Of a stretch of DNA of 59,239 bases, positions 1 to 8,541 are shown piece after piece (position 1 is the first letter of the stretch; each line of letters opens with the position of its first letter). This DNA comes from Paenilisteria rustica (GTDB lineage: Bacteria; Bacillota; Bacilli; Lactobacillales; Listeriaceae). The notes under the pieces are model-generated. The model saw only the letters and a list, made by a program, of their open reading frames with translations. It was not told the origin of the DNA and did no database searches. The translations under genes were made by a program, and so were the position numbers. The DNA lies in contig NZ_JABJVM010000019.1 of the NCBI RefSeq assembly GCF_013820765.1, forward strand, positions 1 to 59,239, read 5' to 3'.

Positions 1-390
1 ACGGGCCGTTTCAGCACTTCATCAGATCCGGCTTCAACGGCTAGCTTCTCGGAAATTTCGTGACCTCCAAAAAAGTCAAAAGAGGACTTTTCTTACGCCC
101 CCTAACAATTTCTGTCGAAGCTGAACGGGCCGTTTCAGCACTTCATCAGATCCGGCTTCAACGGCTAGCTTCTCGGAAATTTCGTGACCTCCAAAAAAGT
201 CAAAAGAGGACTTTTCTTACGCCCCCTAACAATTTCTGTCGAAGCTGAACGAGCCGTTTCAGCACTTCATCAGATCCGGCTTCAACGGCCAGTCTCTCGA
301 AAATTTCGTGGCCTCCGAAAAAAACAAGGGCGGTTTTTTACTGCGCCCCTAACAATTTTTTTCGAGCCTAACGGGCCGTTTCAGCACTTC
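1..390. repeat. Repeat A array: three ~124-bp tandem units plus a partial fourth
   Basis: A unit beginning ACGGGCCGTTTCAGCAC starts at 1, 125, 249 and about 371, giving periods of 124, 124 and 122 bp. Units 1 and 2 appear identical by eye, unit 3 has drifted, and the fourth is cut off near 390. Unit junctions carry a near-palindrome (GCTGAACGGGCCGTTTCAGC). The same unit occurs in the opposite orientation at 29935-30178 and 30424-30508. Short open frames run through the array, but they have no ribosome binding site and change at each copy, so I do not call genes. The left end may continue beyond the window. The array ends inside the last codons of the regulator on the minus strand. Confidence 0.9.
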
Positions 391-1292
391 TCGCTATAAT
401 AAAACTTAAACTCCATATCCTTCTGATGGTTCCCAAATCCTTTCCCAAATATCGTTGTCCCGCCGATGTTCTTCGCGTCTTTTTCAACGGCTATTCGGAA
501 TGTAAGTAGCTCTTCGGTTATGTCTAGATCATCCAGTGTTAACTCGGATAGAATTTCGCCGTCAAAATGGGTGCCATGTTTGGATATGCGAATGGTTTTG
601 AAGAGGCCGTACTGGCTGTTAGAGTCTTCCCACCAACTTGGCGTGTATTTGCCGCGGATATCGGAAAAATTGCCTGGGCAGGTCCATGTTCCGAGTGTGT
701 GGCCGTTTAAGTAGAAGGAGATGTCGGAGGGCCAGACGTTGTTGGAATAGGGAAACTCGGAGGCGATTTCGAAACTGATCTCGAGTAGCTCTATTTGTTC
801 TTCTTTTTGAAGTGGATTTGGAACTTTGTATTCTAGGTAGCCTTGTGTGAACCAGATGATTTGTGCTTCCATGCGTCGGGCGTCCATGAAGTATTTTGGT
901 TCGTCTACGTGGCCGATGAAGTCCTTGCTAGATGCCAGTCCGCACGTTGGTGTGACGTTATAATCTGTGTAATGTCCCACTGGTAATTCTAAGGAGCGCA
1001 TCTTAAAATTAGGGTAAATGGTGGTCGGGAATGTAATCTCAATCTTATCTACGACGAGCTTGGAAATTTTCTGGATGCCAGATTTTCCAGGTATTTTTTC
1101 TGTGCGGATTAATTTGGCGTGCTCGAGTTGATTGATGTGTCGCGTGATGATGGCGCTACTCATATGTAAAGCGTGTGCGAGCTCTTTAATATTCATCGAA
1201 CTTTGTGAAAGTAGGTTCAAAATTTGGATTCTAGTGTCGCTGGCAAGGGCTTCGTAAACATGAATGGAATCTTTGGAAATGTCTAATTGCAT
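381..1292 (-). CDS. ArsR-type HTH transcriptional regulator with large C-terminal domain
   Basis: A 303-residue protein. Residues about 10-90 form an ArsR-like winged helix-turn-helix (a DTRIQILNLL helix, then IKELAHALHMSSAIITRHINQLE as the recognition region). The remaining ~200 residues are rich in aromatic and beta-type sequence with no family I can name; a ligand-binding role is inferred. The start is well supported by an AAAGGAGG ribosome binding site on the minus strand. It is divergent from the sugar transport and glycosidase operon that begins at 1752, so it probably controls that operon in response to a carbohydrate. Its last codons (GAG AAG TGC TGA) coincide with the edge of repeat A, so the repeat supplies the stop codon. 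Confidence 0.8.
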   Translation of the reverse strand: MQLDISKDSIHVYEALASDTRIQILNLLSQSSMNIKELAHALHMSSAIITRHINQLEHAKLIRTEKIPGKSGIQKISKLVVDKIEITFPTTIYPNFKMRSLELPVGHYTDYNVTPTCGLASSKDFIGHVDEPKYFMDARRMEAQIIWFTQGYLEYKVPNPLQKEEQIELLEISFEIASEFPYSNNVWPSDISFYLNGHTLGTWTCPGNFSDIRGKYTPSWWEDSNSQYGLFKTIRISKHGTHFDGEILSELTLDDLDITEELLTFRIAVEKDAKNIGGTTIFGKGFGNHQKDMEFKFYYSEKC

Positions 1293-1417
1293 GTAAAAAA
1301 ATCCTCCTTTAGTTAATGATTAGATAGATTAAATAGGGTATAAATTAGATGTAAATCTGTTTAGTGAACCTATTAGTTTATCATAACATAAAATTGCTAT
1401 CAAAAGAACTAAAAGTG

Positions 1418-1446
1418 TTGACAATAAAATTTTAGTGAATTATAGT
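1418..1446 (+). promoter_or_regulatory. Promoter of the sugar operon with operator-like motif in the spacer
   Basis: TTGACA (1418-1423), 17 bp, TATAGT (1441-1446). The 10 bases just before the -10 box are TTTAGTGAAT. Close variants of this motif recur at 1308, 1360 and 1463, and inverted at 1487-1496. Such clustering fits binding sites for the divergent ArsR-type regulator, with the spacer copy acting as a repression site. Promoter boxes are seen directly; the operator role is inferred. Confidence 0.7.
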
Positions 1447-1454
1447 AAAAACAT

Positions 1455-1508
1455 AAAAGAAGTTTAGTTATTAATTTACTTAAAGGTTAACTAAAGAGCT
1501 TCTTTTTT
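1455..1508 (+). terminator. Terminator-like hairpin just downstream of the promoter (possible attenuator)
   Basis: AAGAAG-TTTAGTTA pairs with TAACTAAA-(GAG)-CTTCTT across a loop of about 17 bases, followed by a run of T at 1503-1508. It starts within about 10 bases of the predicted transcript start, an odd place for an ordinary terminator. Its arms contain the TTTAGTTA motif in inverted orientation, so the same DNA may instead, or also, be a palindromic operator. Confidence 0.5.
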
Positions 1509-1628
1509 AAATATTTTATGTAGGCGTTTACATTCTGTGTGGATAATGTGAATGGGTGGTTGGATTTAGAAGTGTGAGGTGGGTGAGTTGGTTTTCACAA
1601 GGTGGAGGTAGGTTAGCGCAGAGGTTGT

Positions 1629-1738
1629 TCTGGGTTTGGTGTCTAAGAGCCGCTGGGGGATTACCTGCTCGCTTTGCTCGCATGCATATTGAGGCTCTAA
1701 GAAAACAAAGTACGTTTTCTAAGAGCCTCAACAAATAG
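1629..1738 (+). ncRNA. Element B copy 1: structured RNA-like repeat in the leader of the sugar operon
   Basis: Shares a ~110-base block with copies at 30318 and 30570: a TTC-rich start, a GTC(A/T)AAGAGCC segment, GGATTACCTGCTC, GCATGCATATTGAGGCTCTAA, then a second AAGAGCC arm. Here the 3' part forms a hairpin of about 16 bp (GAGGCTCTAAGAAAAC pairing with GTTTTCTAAGAGCCTC, one mismatch). It ends immediately before the GGGAGG ribosome binding site of the binding-protein gene. The hairpin and the repetition are visible; a regulatory RNA role is inferred. I do not recognise the family. Confidence 0.55.
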
Positions 1739-1751
1739 GGAGGAATTTAAA

Positions 1752-3014
1752 ATGAAAAAAATGTTAGGTCTTGTTTGTATGTTATTATTGGTCGCTGGAT
1801 TGGCTGCGTGCGGTGGTTCTAGTGATGCGAAGGACACTGCCAAAAGTAAAGAAATCATTTTCTGGAATCCATTTACTGGTCCGGATGGCGCGAATATGCA
1901 GAAAATGGTGGATGCTTACAACAAAACAAATCCGGAGTTCAAAGTCAAAAACATGTCTTTAAAAGAGGGCGATATGTACACGAAAATCCCGACGGTTGTA
2001 AACTCTGGTAAGAATATTCCTGATTTGACGATTGTCCACGCCGAGCGTATTAAGCAGTATGTAGACAACGATATGTTGATGACGTATGACGATTACTTAG
2101 CTGATTTTCCAGATATCAAGGCGGAGAATTATGTACCTGAAGCTTGGAATATTGGTCAAATAGATAATAAACGATACAGTGTGCCGCTTGATATTCACTC
2201 CTTTATTATGTACTACAACAAAGATTTGGTGAAAAAATATGCTCCAACCGCGCTTGATGATGACGTCGTTACTTTTGATGAGATAAAAGCGGCGGGGGAA
2301 CTTGCTAAAAAAGACAAAATTGATGCGGTGTCGGTGAGTTGGGTGAAGCCAGTGTTCTTATCGTTATATGCGCAAAATGGCGGGAAGTTAACGGAGAATG
2401 GCGTGGATCCGACGCTTGATAATCAGCAGGCGAAAGATACGTTTAATCTTTGGAAAGACATGTATAAAGACGGTATCACAACGAAGGATGGCGAGGATTA
2501 CTTCCAAAAATTCATCGCTGGAAAAGTGATATTTGCGCCAGAGGGTATTTGGATGCAAAATAATGCGAAAGATGCCAAGTTCGATTGGGGAATCACGAAC
2601 GCGCCGCAGTTGAGTGAGGATAAAAATAAGATGGTGAACTGGTCTAGCTCGCATCAATTTACGATGTTTAACAGCGAAGGGCGCTCGAAAGAAAAAACAG
2701 AAGGCGCGCTGAAATTCATTGATTGGGTGCAAGATAACTCACTGGAATGGGCGAAGTCAGGTCAAAATCCAGCGTCTCTGAAGATCGTGGAAGATCCGAC
2801 TTACAAAGAAATGCCGCAATCGTTCTTGTTGCTAAATCCGGCCGAGCAGAAATCGCTGAAGATTTTTGATTATAAGTATAATGGTTACGTTTCCGAGCAA
2901 TTGGATGCGAACGGGAATGACATTATTTTTGGGAAAACGCCGGTGAATAAAGGGTTAGCGGATATGCAAAAAGCGGTGGAAGATAAGACAGCAAAAGATA
3001 AATCCAATAAATAA
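1752..3014 (+). CDS. Carbohydrate ABC transporter substrate-binding lipoprotein
   Basis: A 420-residue extracytoplasmic binding protein of the MalE/UgpB type. It has a lipoprotein signal peptide with lipobox LAAC near residue 20, and typical family blocks such as FWNPFTGPDG near the mature N-terminus and GIWMQNNAKDAKFDWGI in the middle. A good GGGAGG ribosome binding site precedes the ATG. It is the first gene of an operon with two permeases and a glycoside hydrolase, so it most likely captures an oligosaccharide that the GH2 enzyme then trims. No ATPase is encoded here, which is common for such importers because they share an MsmX-type ATPase made elsewhere. Confidence 0.92.
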   Translation: MKKMLGLVCMLLLVAGLAACGGSSDAKDTAKSKEIIFWNPFTGPDGANMQKMVDAYNKTNPEFKVKNMSLKEGDMYTKIPTVVNSGKNIPDLTIVHAERIKQYVDNDMLMTYDDYLADFPDIKAENYVPEAWNIGQIDNKRYSVPLDIHSFIMYYNKDLVKKYAPTALDDDVVTFDEIKAAGELAKKDKIDAVSVSWVKPVFLSLYAQNGGKLTENGVDPTLDNQQAKDTFNLWKDMYKDGITTKDGEDYFQKFIAGKVIFAPEGIWMQNNAKDAKFDWGITNAPQLSEDKNKMVNWSSSHQFTMFNSEGRSKEKTEGALKFIDWVQDNSLEWAKSGQNPASLKIVEDPTYKEMPQSFLLLNPAEQKSLKIFDYKYNGYVSEQLDANGNDIIFGKTPVNKGLADMQKAVEDKTAKDKSNK

Positions 3015-3021
3015 ATCGAAA

Positions 3022-3055
3022 AAGAGACTTGGGGATTTTCGTGTCCTCGAGTCTT
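3022..3055 (+). other. Stem-loop between binding protein and first permease
   Basis: GACTTGGGG (3026-3034) pairs with CCTCGAGTC (3045-3053) using two G-U pairs, extended by an AAG/CTT step, with no T tract. Hairpins at this place in binding-protein operons commonly stabilise the upstream mRNA or lower transcription into the permeases; that role is inferred. Confidence 0.45.
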
Positions 3056-3081
3056 AAGATGAAAGATTGGGAGTGATGGAA

Positions 3082-3984
3082 ATGGAAGCAAACGCTAAAA
3101 CGATAACGTATAAAAAGAGGAAATGGCAATTTACACCTTGGTTGTTCGCAGGTCCACATTTAATTATTTTCTTGATCTTCTTTCTCGTTCCTGTTGTTTA
3201 CGGAATTTATATTTCTTTTACCGACTGGGATTTGATTGGGACGCCAGATTTTGTTGGTTTTGATAATTACCGCGAAATTTTGTTTCAGAAGGATTCAACT
3301 TTTTATGAGCAGTTACATAATGGGTTGCGAAATACATTCATTTTCGTCGTGTTGACCGTTCCATTTTGTATTATTGTGCCGTTGTTGTTGGCCAGTGCAT
3401 TGAACGCAAAACCGAGGCTAAATAAGCTGTTTCAATCGTTATTTTATTTGCCATCGTTGTTCGCGATTTCGGCGGTTATCATTATTTGGGGTTTGATGTT
3501 TAACGTGAGTTTCGGGCCGATTAATCAGTTTCTGGGGACGACGGTGAACTGGGTGGGGACGCAACCTTATGCTTGGTTGACGCTTGTGATTGTAACGGTT
3601 TGGTGGTGTATCGGTGGGAATATGATTATTTATCAGGCCGCGCTAAACGGGATTTCGAAGGACTTTTATGAGGCGGCGGAAATCGATGGCGCCACTTCTG
3701 TGCAAAAATTCTTCCGGATTACGTTGCCAAGTATTCGCGCGCAGTTATTATACACCGTTGTGATGACGACGATTGCACAGTTTAACGTATATGGGCAACC
3801 GCTGATGCTGACAAAAGGTGGTCCATCTGGTTCGACATCGGTGCTGTTAATGTACATTCAGCAAAATGCATTTGGTACGGGACAATCGATTGCTGGGATT
3901 GCGTCCGCGATGGCGGTTATTCTTGGACTATGCATCATGGTTGTTTCTGCGATTCAATTTTTCTTTTTACGGAATAAAAACTAA
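3082..3984 (+). CDS. Sugar ABC transporter permease, MalF/UgpA type
   Basis: About 300 residues with six predicted membrane segments and the binding-protein-dependent transport inner-membrane signature in the second half (YEAAEIDGATSVQKFFRITLP), which contacts the ATPase. I chose the ATG at 3082, 8 bases after GGGAG. An in-frame TTG at 3067 and ATG at 3076 are alternatives but lie on or too near that site. It pairs with the permease that follows. Confidence 0.93.
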   Translation: MEANAKTITYKKRKWQFTPWLFAGPHLIIFLIFFLVPVVYGIYISFTDWDLIGTPDFVGFDNYREILFQKDSTFYEQLHNGLRNTFIFVVLTVPFCIIVPLLLASALNAKPRLNKLFQSLFYLPSLFAISAVIIIWGLMFNVSFGPINQFLGTTVNWVGTQPYAWLTLVIVTVWWCIGGNMIIYQAALNGISKDFYEAAEIDGATSVQKFFRITLPSIRAQLLYTVVMTTIAQFNVYGQPLMLTKGGPSGSTSVLLMYIQQNAFGTGQSIAGIASAMAVILGLCIMVVSAIQFFFLRNKN

Positions 3985-4007
3985 CGACGAGGGGGATGGG
4001 ATTTCTG

Positions 4008-4850
4008 ATGAAAAAAGATACGCGTTTTATACCAAAATTAATTGCTTTTATATTCCTGCTCGTGATGGCGATCATCTGGGTTGTTCCGCTCGCGTGGGGG
4101 ATTGTGACGTCGTTTAAATCGGAGGCTGAGGTCGCGTCGGTGGGCTTTAAGTTTCTTCCGGTGCAATGGGTGACGACGAATTATACTGAATTGTTGTTTG
4201 ATAATGCTGCGACGCCACTGTTGCGGTGGTTCATGAATTCGATGATTATCGCGTTATCGCAGACGGTGTTGGTGCTTATCGTAGTCTCGCTAGCGGCTTT
4301 TGCTTACAGCCGTTTGAAATTCCGCGGACGCAATGCGATGTTCGTTTTTTTGATGGCAACGATGATGTTTCCGAGTGTTGTGAATTTGATTCCACTGTAT
4401 AAAATTATCGATACATTCGGTTGGGTGAATAATTATTTGGCGGCGATCGTGCCGGGAGCTGCGGCTGTGTTTAATATCTTTTTAGTGCGGCAGTTTATGG
4501 TGAATATTCCGATTGAATTTGATGAGGCAGCGCGCATGGACGGTGCTGGTGATTTCAAAATTTTCCACAAGGTTATCTTGCCACTTTTACGACCGGTGTT
4601 GATGGTTGTGGCGTTGTTCACATTCACGGCAGCTTGGAACGATTTCCTATGGCCTTCGATCGTGTTTAATGACATCGAAATGATGCCGATTACGCCGGGA
4701 CTTCAACTGCTGCAAGGGATGTACCAAGCGCAACCAGCACATTTAATGGCAGGAGCACTTGTCGCGATTGTACCGACTTTCATACTATATTTATTCGCGC
4801 AAAAGTACTTCTTGCAGTCAATGGCACTCTCATCTGGCGTAAAAGGATAG
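4008..4850 (+). CDS. Sugar ABC transporter permease, MalG/UgpE type
   Basis: About 280 residues, six predicted membrane segments, with the conserved cytoplasmic EAA loop (FDEAARMDGAGDFKIFHKVILP) in the second half. The second permease of the importer, placed 23 bases after the first. The ATG at 4008 is preferred because GAGGGGG lies directly against the alternative ATG at 3996 but a workable distance from 4008. It probably forms a heterodimer with the preceding permease and uses a shared ATPase. Confidence 0.93.
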   Translation: MKKDTRFIPKLIAFIFLLVMAIIWVVPLAWGIVTSFKSEAEVASVGFKFLPVQWVTTNYTELLFDNAATPLLRWFMNSMIIALSQTVLVLIVVSLAAFAYSRLKFRGRNAMFVFLMATMMFPSVVNLIPLYKIIDTFGWVNNYLAAIVPGAAAVFNIFLVRQFMVNIPIEFDEAARMDGAGDFKIFHKVILPLLRPVLMVVALFTFTAAWNDFLWPSIVFNDIEMMPITPGLQLLQGMYQAQPAHLMAGALVAIVPTFILYLFAQKYFLQSMALSSGVKG

Positions 4851-4920
4851 ACAGATTATATGCAGAGGAAATCGTAATTTAGAGCTTATTATCTTGATGA
4901 GAAGTTAGGAGGGCTTTCGA

Positions 4921-5349
4921 GTGAGCAGACGATTGGAACGAGTTTTTATTTACATCGCAGCGGCTTGGCAGTTGTTGGATGGGTTGTTGACGGTTTTTGT
5001 TTATGGATTATTTATAAAACGACAAGGTTTGGATGTGGCGGGGCTTTCTGTGGCGCAGATGCGGGCGATGAAGGCGTTGTTTGGCAGTATCTTTAATTTC
5101 GTGGTGATTTTTGGGGTGTTGCTGATTTTACTCGGATTATTGAATATTTATTTAGCGCGGAAGCATTGGAAAGATGGTGCGATTGGTTGGAAATTGCCGG
5201 TTTGGTTTTTAGTTTGTGGCGTATTTTCCTATTTTATTATGGATATGCCGAATATTTTCTTGTTTATGAGCGCGGGAATTATTGGTTTGGCTAAGAATAA
5301 AGGTATGAGAGTACAGAAAAATAGCTTGATTGGGGAGGAATTGGGATGA
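4921..5349 (+). CDS. Small four-helix membrane protein of unknown function
   Basis: A 142-residue hydrophobic protein with four predicted transmembrane segments separated by short charged loops. The GTG start follows a GGAGGG site. It lies between the sugar permeases and the GH2 gene, and its TGA overlaps the next ATG (ATGA), so it is co-translated with the glycosidase. I do not recognise a family. The location suggests a helper in sugar uptake or metabolism, which is only inference. Confidence 0.75.
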   Translation: MSRRLERVFIYIAAAWQLLDGLLTVFVYGLFIKRQGLDVAGLSVAQMRAMKALFGSIFNFVVIFGVLLILLGLLNIYLARKHWKDGAIGWKLPVWFLVCGVFSYFIMDMPNIFLFMSAGIIGLAKNKGMRVQKNSLIGEELG

Positions 5350-7082
5350 CGAAATTGCATCCGAGGCCGCAGTTTGTGCGGAAGGATTGGGAGTTGCTTG
5401 ACGGGAAATGGGCATTTGCGTTTGATGATGCTGGCGTTGGTTTGGCGGAGGATTGGTGTGCGCATTTGCCATCAGAACGTGTGATTGAGGTTCCGTTTAC
5501 GTATGAAACAAAAGCGAGCGGGATTCACGATGAGTCGCATCACACGCTTGTTTGGTATGAGCGGGAAGTGGAGGTTGCGGCGGCGGAGAAAGATGTGTTG
5601 CTGCATTTCGAAGGTTCGGATTATGCGACGACGGTTTGGGTGAATGGGAAAGTGGTCGGTGAGCATCGAGGGTGTTATACGGCATTTGTTTTTAATATCA
5701 CGGATTATGTGACGACAGGCAAAAATCGGGTGACGGTTCGCGTCCGGGATAGTATGGATACGGCGCAACCACGCGGGAAGCAGCGCTGGATCAAGGATAA
5801 TTTCGGTTGTTGGTATGTGCAGACGACTGGGATTTGGAAGTCGGTTTGGCTGGAATACGTGTCGCCGATTCATATCGATTATGTGAAAATGACGCCGGAT
5901 TTTGACGCTCGAAAAATCGATTTGGAAGTGGAAGCGAATGCTTGGCATGAAGGCGTGACGGCGCGCGCGACCATCCGTTTCGACGGCGAATGGCTCGAAG
6001 AAGTGAGCGCGACTTTGAAGGATGGCGTGGCGGTCATGCGCGCTTCCGTTTTGGAAAAAGGCGACCCGTGGAGCATGAAAGTTTGGAATACTGAGACGCC
6101 TAATTTATACGATATCACATTCACCTTAATAGAAGGAACTACCGTCGTCGATAGCGTGGAATCCTATTTTGGAATGCGGAAAATCGCGGTTGAGGGTGAG
6201 AAAATCCTGCTGAATAACGAAGAGCTGTATCAGCGGTTGATTCTCGATCAAGGTTACTGGCAAGACAGCGATTTGACGCCACCATCTGTCGCGGCGCTGG
6301 AACTTGATATCGACAAAATCATCGAGATGGGTTACAACGGTGTCCGCAAACATCAAAAAGTTGAGGATAATCGTTTCCTGTATCTGTGCGATAAAAAAGG
6401 GTTGCTCGTTTGGTCCGAAGTTGGCTCGACCTATAGTTTCAGCGATAAAGCGGTTGCTAATTTCACGGCAGAGTGGCTCGAAATTGTGAAGCAAAACTAC
6501 AATCATCCATCGATTATCACGTGGGTGCCGTTCAATGAATCATGGGGAATTGAGGATATTCACAGCAATAAGAAACAGCAACAATTCACAGAAGGCATTT
6601 ACTATCTGACCAAAAGTTTTGATGCGATGCGCCCAGTTGTGACGAATGATGGCTGGGACCACACGATTTCTGATATTATCACGCTACACGATTATGAGGA
6701 AAACGGTGAAATTTTTATCGAGCGCTATGCGAATCAGGAAAAACTGCTAGCCAATGCATTTCAACATAATGGTTTCCGTCATCCTTTTGCTAGTGGTTAT
6801 GAGAATATCGGGAAACCGGTCATTATTTCTGAGTTTGGCGGTATTGCCTTCCAATCCGAATCTGGCTGGGGTTATGGCAATCAGGTGCAGGACGAGGCGG
6901 CGTTTTTAGAGCGTTTTGAAAGTATAACGAGTGCGATTCAAGGCTTGGATTACATTTCTGGTTTTTGTTATACACAAGTCAGTGATGTGCAGCAGGAAAT
7001 CAATGGCCTGCTCACGATTGATCGCCGGGATAAGGTGGATTTGACCGCAATTCGCGATATTAACCAACGACGTAAGAAATAA
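5346..7082 (+). CDS. Glycoside hydrolase family 2 (beta-galactosidase/beta-glucuronidase type)
   Basis: A 578-residue cytoplasmic enzyme with the three usual GH2 parts: an N-terminal jelly-roll sugar-binding domain (about 1-165), an immunoglobulin-like sandwich (about 170-270) and a TIM barrel. The acid/base Glu is in FNESWG (about residue 398) and the nucleophile Glu in IISEFGG (about residue 496). It has no signal peptide, so it acts on imported sugar. It is shorter than LacZ and near the size of compact GH2 enzymes; the substrate (beta-galactoside, glucuronide or mannoside) cannot be told from sequence. It ends the operon and overlaps the preceding gene by 4 bases. Confidence 0.9.
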   Translation: MTKLHPRPQFVRKDWELLDGKWAFAFDDAGVGLAEDWCAHLPSERVIEVPFTYETKASGIHDESHHTLVWYEREVEVAAAEKDVLLHFEGSDYATTVWVNGKVVGEHRGCYTAFVFNITDYVTTGKNRVTVRVRDSMDTAQPRGKQRWIKDNFGCWYVQTTGIWKSVWLEYVSPIHIDYVKMTPDFDARKIDLEVEANAWHEGVTARATIRFDGEWLEEVSATLKDGVAVMRASVLEKGDPWSMKVWNTETPNLYDITFTLIEGTTVVDSVESYFGMRKIAVEGEKILLNNEELYQRLILDQGYWQDSDLTPPSVAALELDIDKIIEMGYNGVRKHQKVEDNRFLYLCDKKGLLVWSEVGSTYSFSDKAVANFTAEWLEIVKQNYNHPSIITWVPFNESWGIEDIHSNKKQQQFTEGIYYLTKSFDAMRPVVTNDGWDHTISDIITLHDYEENGEIFIERYANQEKLLANAFQHNGFRHPFASGYENIGKPVIISEFGGIAFQSESGWGYGNQVQDEAAFLERFESITSAIQGLDYISGFCYTQVSDVQQEINGLLTIDRRDKVDLTAIRDINQRRKK

Positions 7083-7121
7083 TACCTTGCGTATACATTT
7101 TCTAATAGGGCGTACTTATCA

Positions 7122-7150
7122 TTTCTTTTCGAGCCGATTTCCTATATAAT
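7122..7150 (+). promoter_or_regulatory. Possible promoter of ftsW
   Basis: A clean TATAAT (7145-7150) lies upstream of ftsW with a poor -35 (TTTCTT, 7122-7127) at 17 bp. Confidence 0.4.
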
Positions 7151-7206
7151 AGATAGATACTACAGTAGGGACCTTGAATAAGGCTCGAAATGATTGGACG
7201 ATGTGT

Positions 7207-8412
7207 ATGTTTAAAAAAATGTTGAAATCCTATGACTATCCTCTTTTGGCGGTATACCTCATTGTGTGTATCTTTGGATTGATCATGGTCTATAGTTCGA
7301 GTATGTTTGTCGCGATTAATAAAGGGTGGGACCCGGCGACGTTCTATAATAGTCAATTAAAAAATTGGATTATCTCGCTTGTTTTGCTGATTTTCTTCGC
7401 GGTTTTTCCATATAAAATTCTTCAAAATAATAAGATGTTGATGCTGATTATGTTCGGCTCGGTCGCGATGTTGTTGCTCGTATTGATGTTCGGTGACTCG
7501 GCGAATAACGCGCAAAGTTGGCTGGCATTAGGGCCAATCCGAATTCAGCCTTCTGAGTTTATTAAAGTGTCGATGATTATTTACATGGCCGCTGTTTATT
7601 CGAAAAAGCAGCGGTACATTGATGATTTTAACCGTGGTGTTTTGCCACCAGTCTTGTTTCTAGTTGTAATCTGCTTCTTGATATTGCTCCAACCAGATAT
7701 CGGGACGGCTGCGATTATTTTTCTAACAGGATGTGGCATTATTATGGCATCAGGTATGCGACTGAAAACGATATTAAAATTAGTCGGGCTAGGATTGCTG
7801 ATTTTAGCGGTTTTATGTGTGGTCGTTTTCCTGTTGCCAGAGGAGCTTCGTTCGAAATTGATTACGACGAAGCGGATTGGACGGATTACGAGTTTTCAAA
7901 ATCCGTTTACAGATCATGGCGCGAGCGGGTATCAGTTGGTGAACTCGTTTTATGCGATAGGTTCGGGTGGTTTCTTTGGACAGGGGCTTGGCGAAAGTGT
8001 CCAAAAGCTGGGTTATTTGCCAGAAGCGTACACCGATTTTATTAGCGCGATTATTGCTGAAGAACTTGGCTTTTTTGGTATTATGATTACAGTCGGTGGG
8101 ATTTTCTTCATCGTTTTGCGTTCGATTACAAATGGGATGCGTTTGAATGATTCGTTCGGCTCCCTACTTTGTTACGGGACGGCGACGCTCATTGGGATTC
8201 AGGCGTTCATTAACCTAGGCGGTGCGTCGGGCATGATTCCGCTAACCGGGGTGACGCTGCCGTTTACGAGTTTCGGTGGTTCGTCGCTGATGTCGATGTC
8301 GATTTTGGTCGGAATTGTGCTAAACGTATCGATGATGAATAAATTTCAAAAGAATTACGGCTCGGAAAAAGATTTGGCGAAACCGGGGAAACCGGTGCGG
8401 GCACGAACGTAG
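7207..8412 (+). CDS. ftsW: FtsW/RodA/SpoVE family cell-wall glycosyltransferase
   Basis: A SEDS-family membrane protein (about 400 residues from 7207, ten hydrophobic segments) that polymerises lipid II with a partner class B penicillin-binding protein during division. It has the family's MVYSSSM near the start, QPSEFIK, the QLVNSFYAIGSGG..GQGLGES loop, YTDFISAIIAEELGF, and the C-terminal SFGGSSL signature. Its place directly before pycA matches Listeria. The start is uncertain: TTG at 7174 and ATG at 7201 are also in frame, and no strong ribosome binding site decides. I chose 7207 because MFKKMLKSYDY resembles the Listeria protein as I recall it. Confidence 0.88.
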   Translation: MFKKMLKSYDYPLLAVYLIVCIFGLIMVYSSSMFVAINKGWDPATFYNSQLKNWIISLVLLIFFAVFPYKILQNNKMLMLIMFGSVAMLLLVLMFGDSANNAQSWLALGPIRIQPSEFIKVSMIIYMAAVYSKKQRYIDDFNRGVLPPVLFLVVICFLILLQPDIGTAAIIFLTGCGIIMASGMRLKTILKLVGLGLLILAVLCVVVFLLPEELRSKLITTKRIGRITSFQNPFTDHGASGYQLVNSFYAIGSGGFFGQGLGESVQKLGYLPEAYTDFISAIIAEELGFFGIMITVGGIFFIVLRSITNGMRLNDSFGSLLCYGTATLIGIQAFINLGGASGMIPLTGVTLPFTSFGGSSLMSMSILVGIVLNVSMMNKFQKNYGSEKDLAKPGKPVRART

Positions 8413-8428
8413 CAGTGAAGATAGGAGG

Positions 8429-8460
8429 AACGGGCTGAGATTTTGCGGCTCGTTTTTTTT
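8429..8460 (+). terminator. Terminator after ftsW
   Basis: AACGGGCT pairs with GGCTCGTT (one G-U pair), followed by eight T. Confidence 0.75.
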
Positions 8461-8476
8461 GTATTATTTGCTTTTG

Positions 8477-8525
8477 GGTATCAAATATACTACACTTATT
8501 ATTAAAATATAGTATATTTGATACC
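8477..8525. promoter_or_regulatory. 16-bp perfect inverted repeat, probable AbiEi operator
   Basis: GTATCAAATATACTA (8478-8492) is the exact reverse complement of TAGTATATTTGATAC (8510-8524), with one more G-C pair outside each arm. The 17-base spacer is AT-rich. It lies 17 bases before the AbiEi start. AbiEi antitoxins of other species repress their own operon by binding inverted repeats upstream, so this is the natural operator candidate. Confidence 0.75.
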
Positions 8526-8541
8526 TAGGGTGAGGCAGTGA

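Noticed and set aside
60-399. Two overlapping small ORFs (62 and 71 residues) inside the left repeat array
   Set aside because: They only reflect the open frame of repeat A, have no ribosome binding site, and are lost in the diverged and reverse-oriented copies.
1629-1740. T-box or known riboswitch upstream of the sugar operon
   Set aside because: No T-box sequence or any riboswitch core I know is present, and the element also occurs at two unrelated places.
5472-5948. A 158-residue minus-strand ORF inside the GH2 gene
   Set aside because: It is antisense to well-conserved GH2 sequence, has no start signals and an unnatural composition; a shadow frame.
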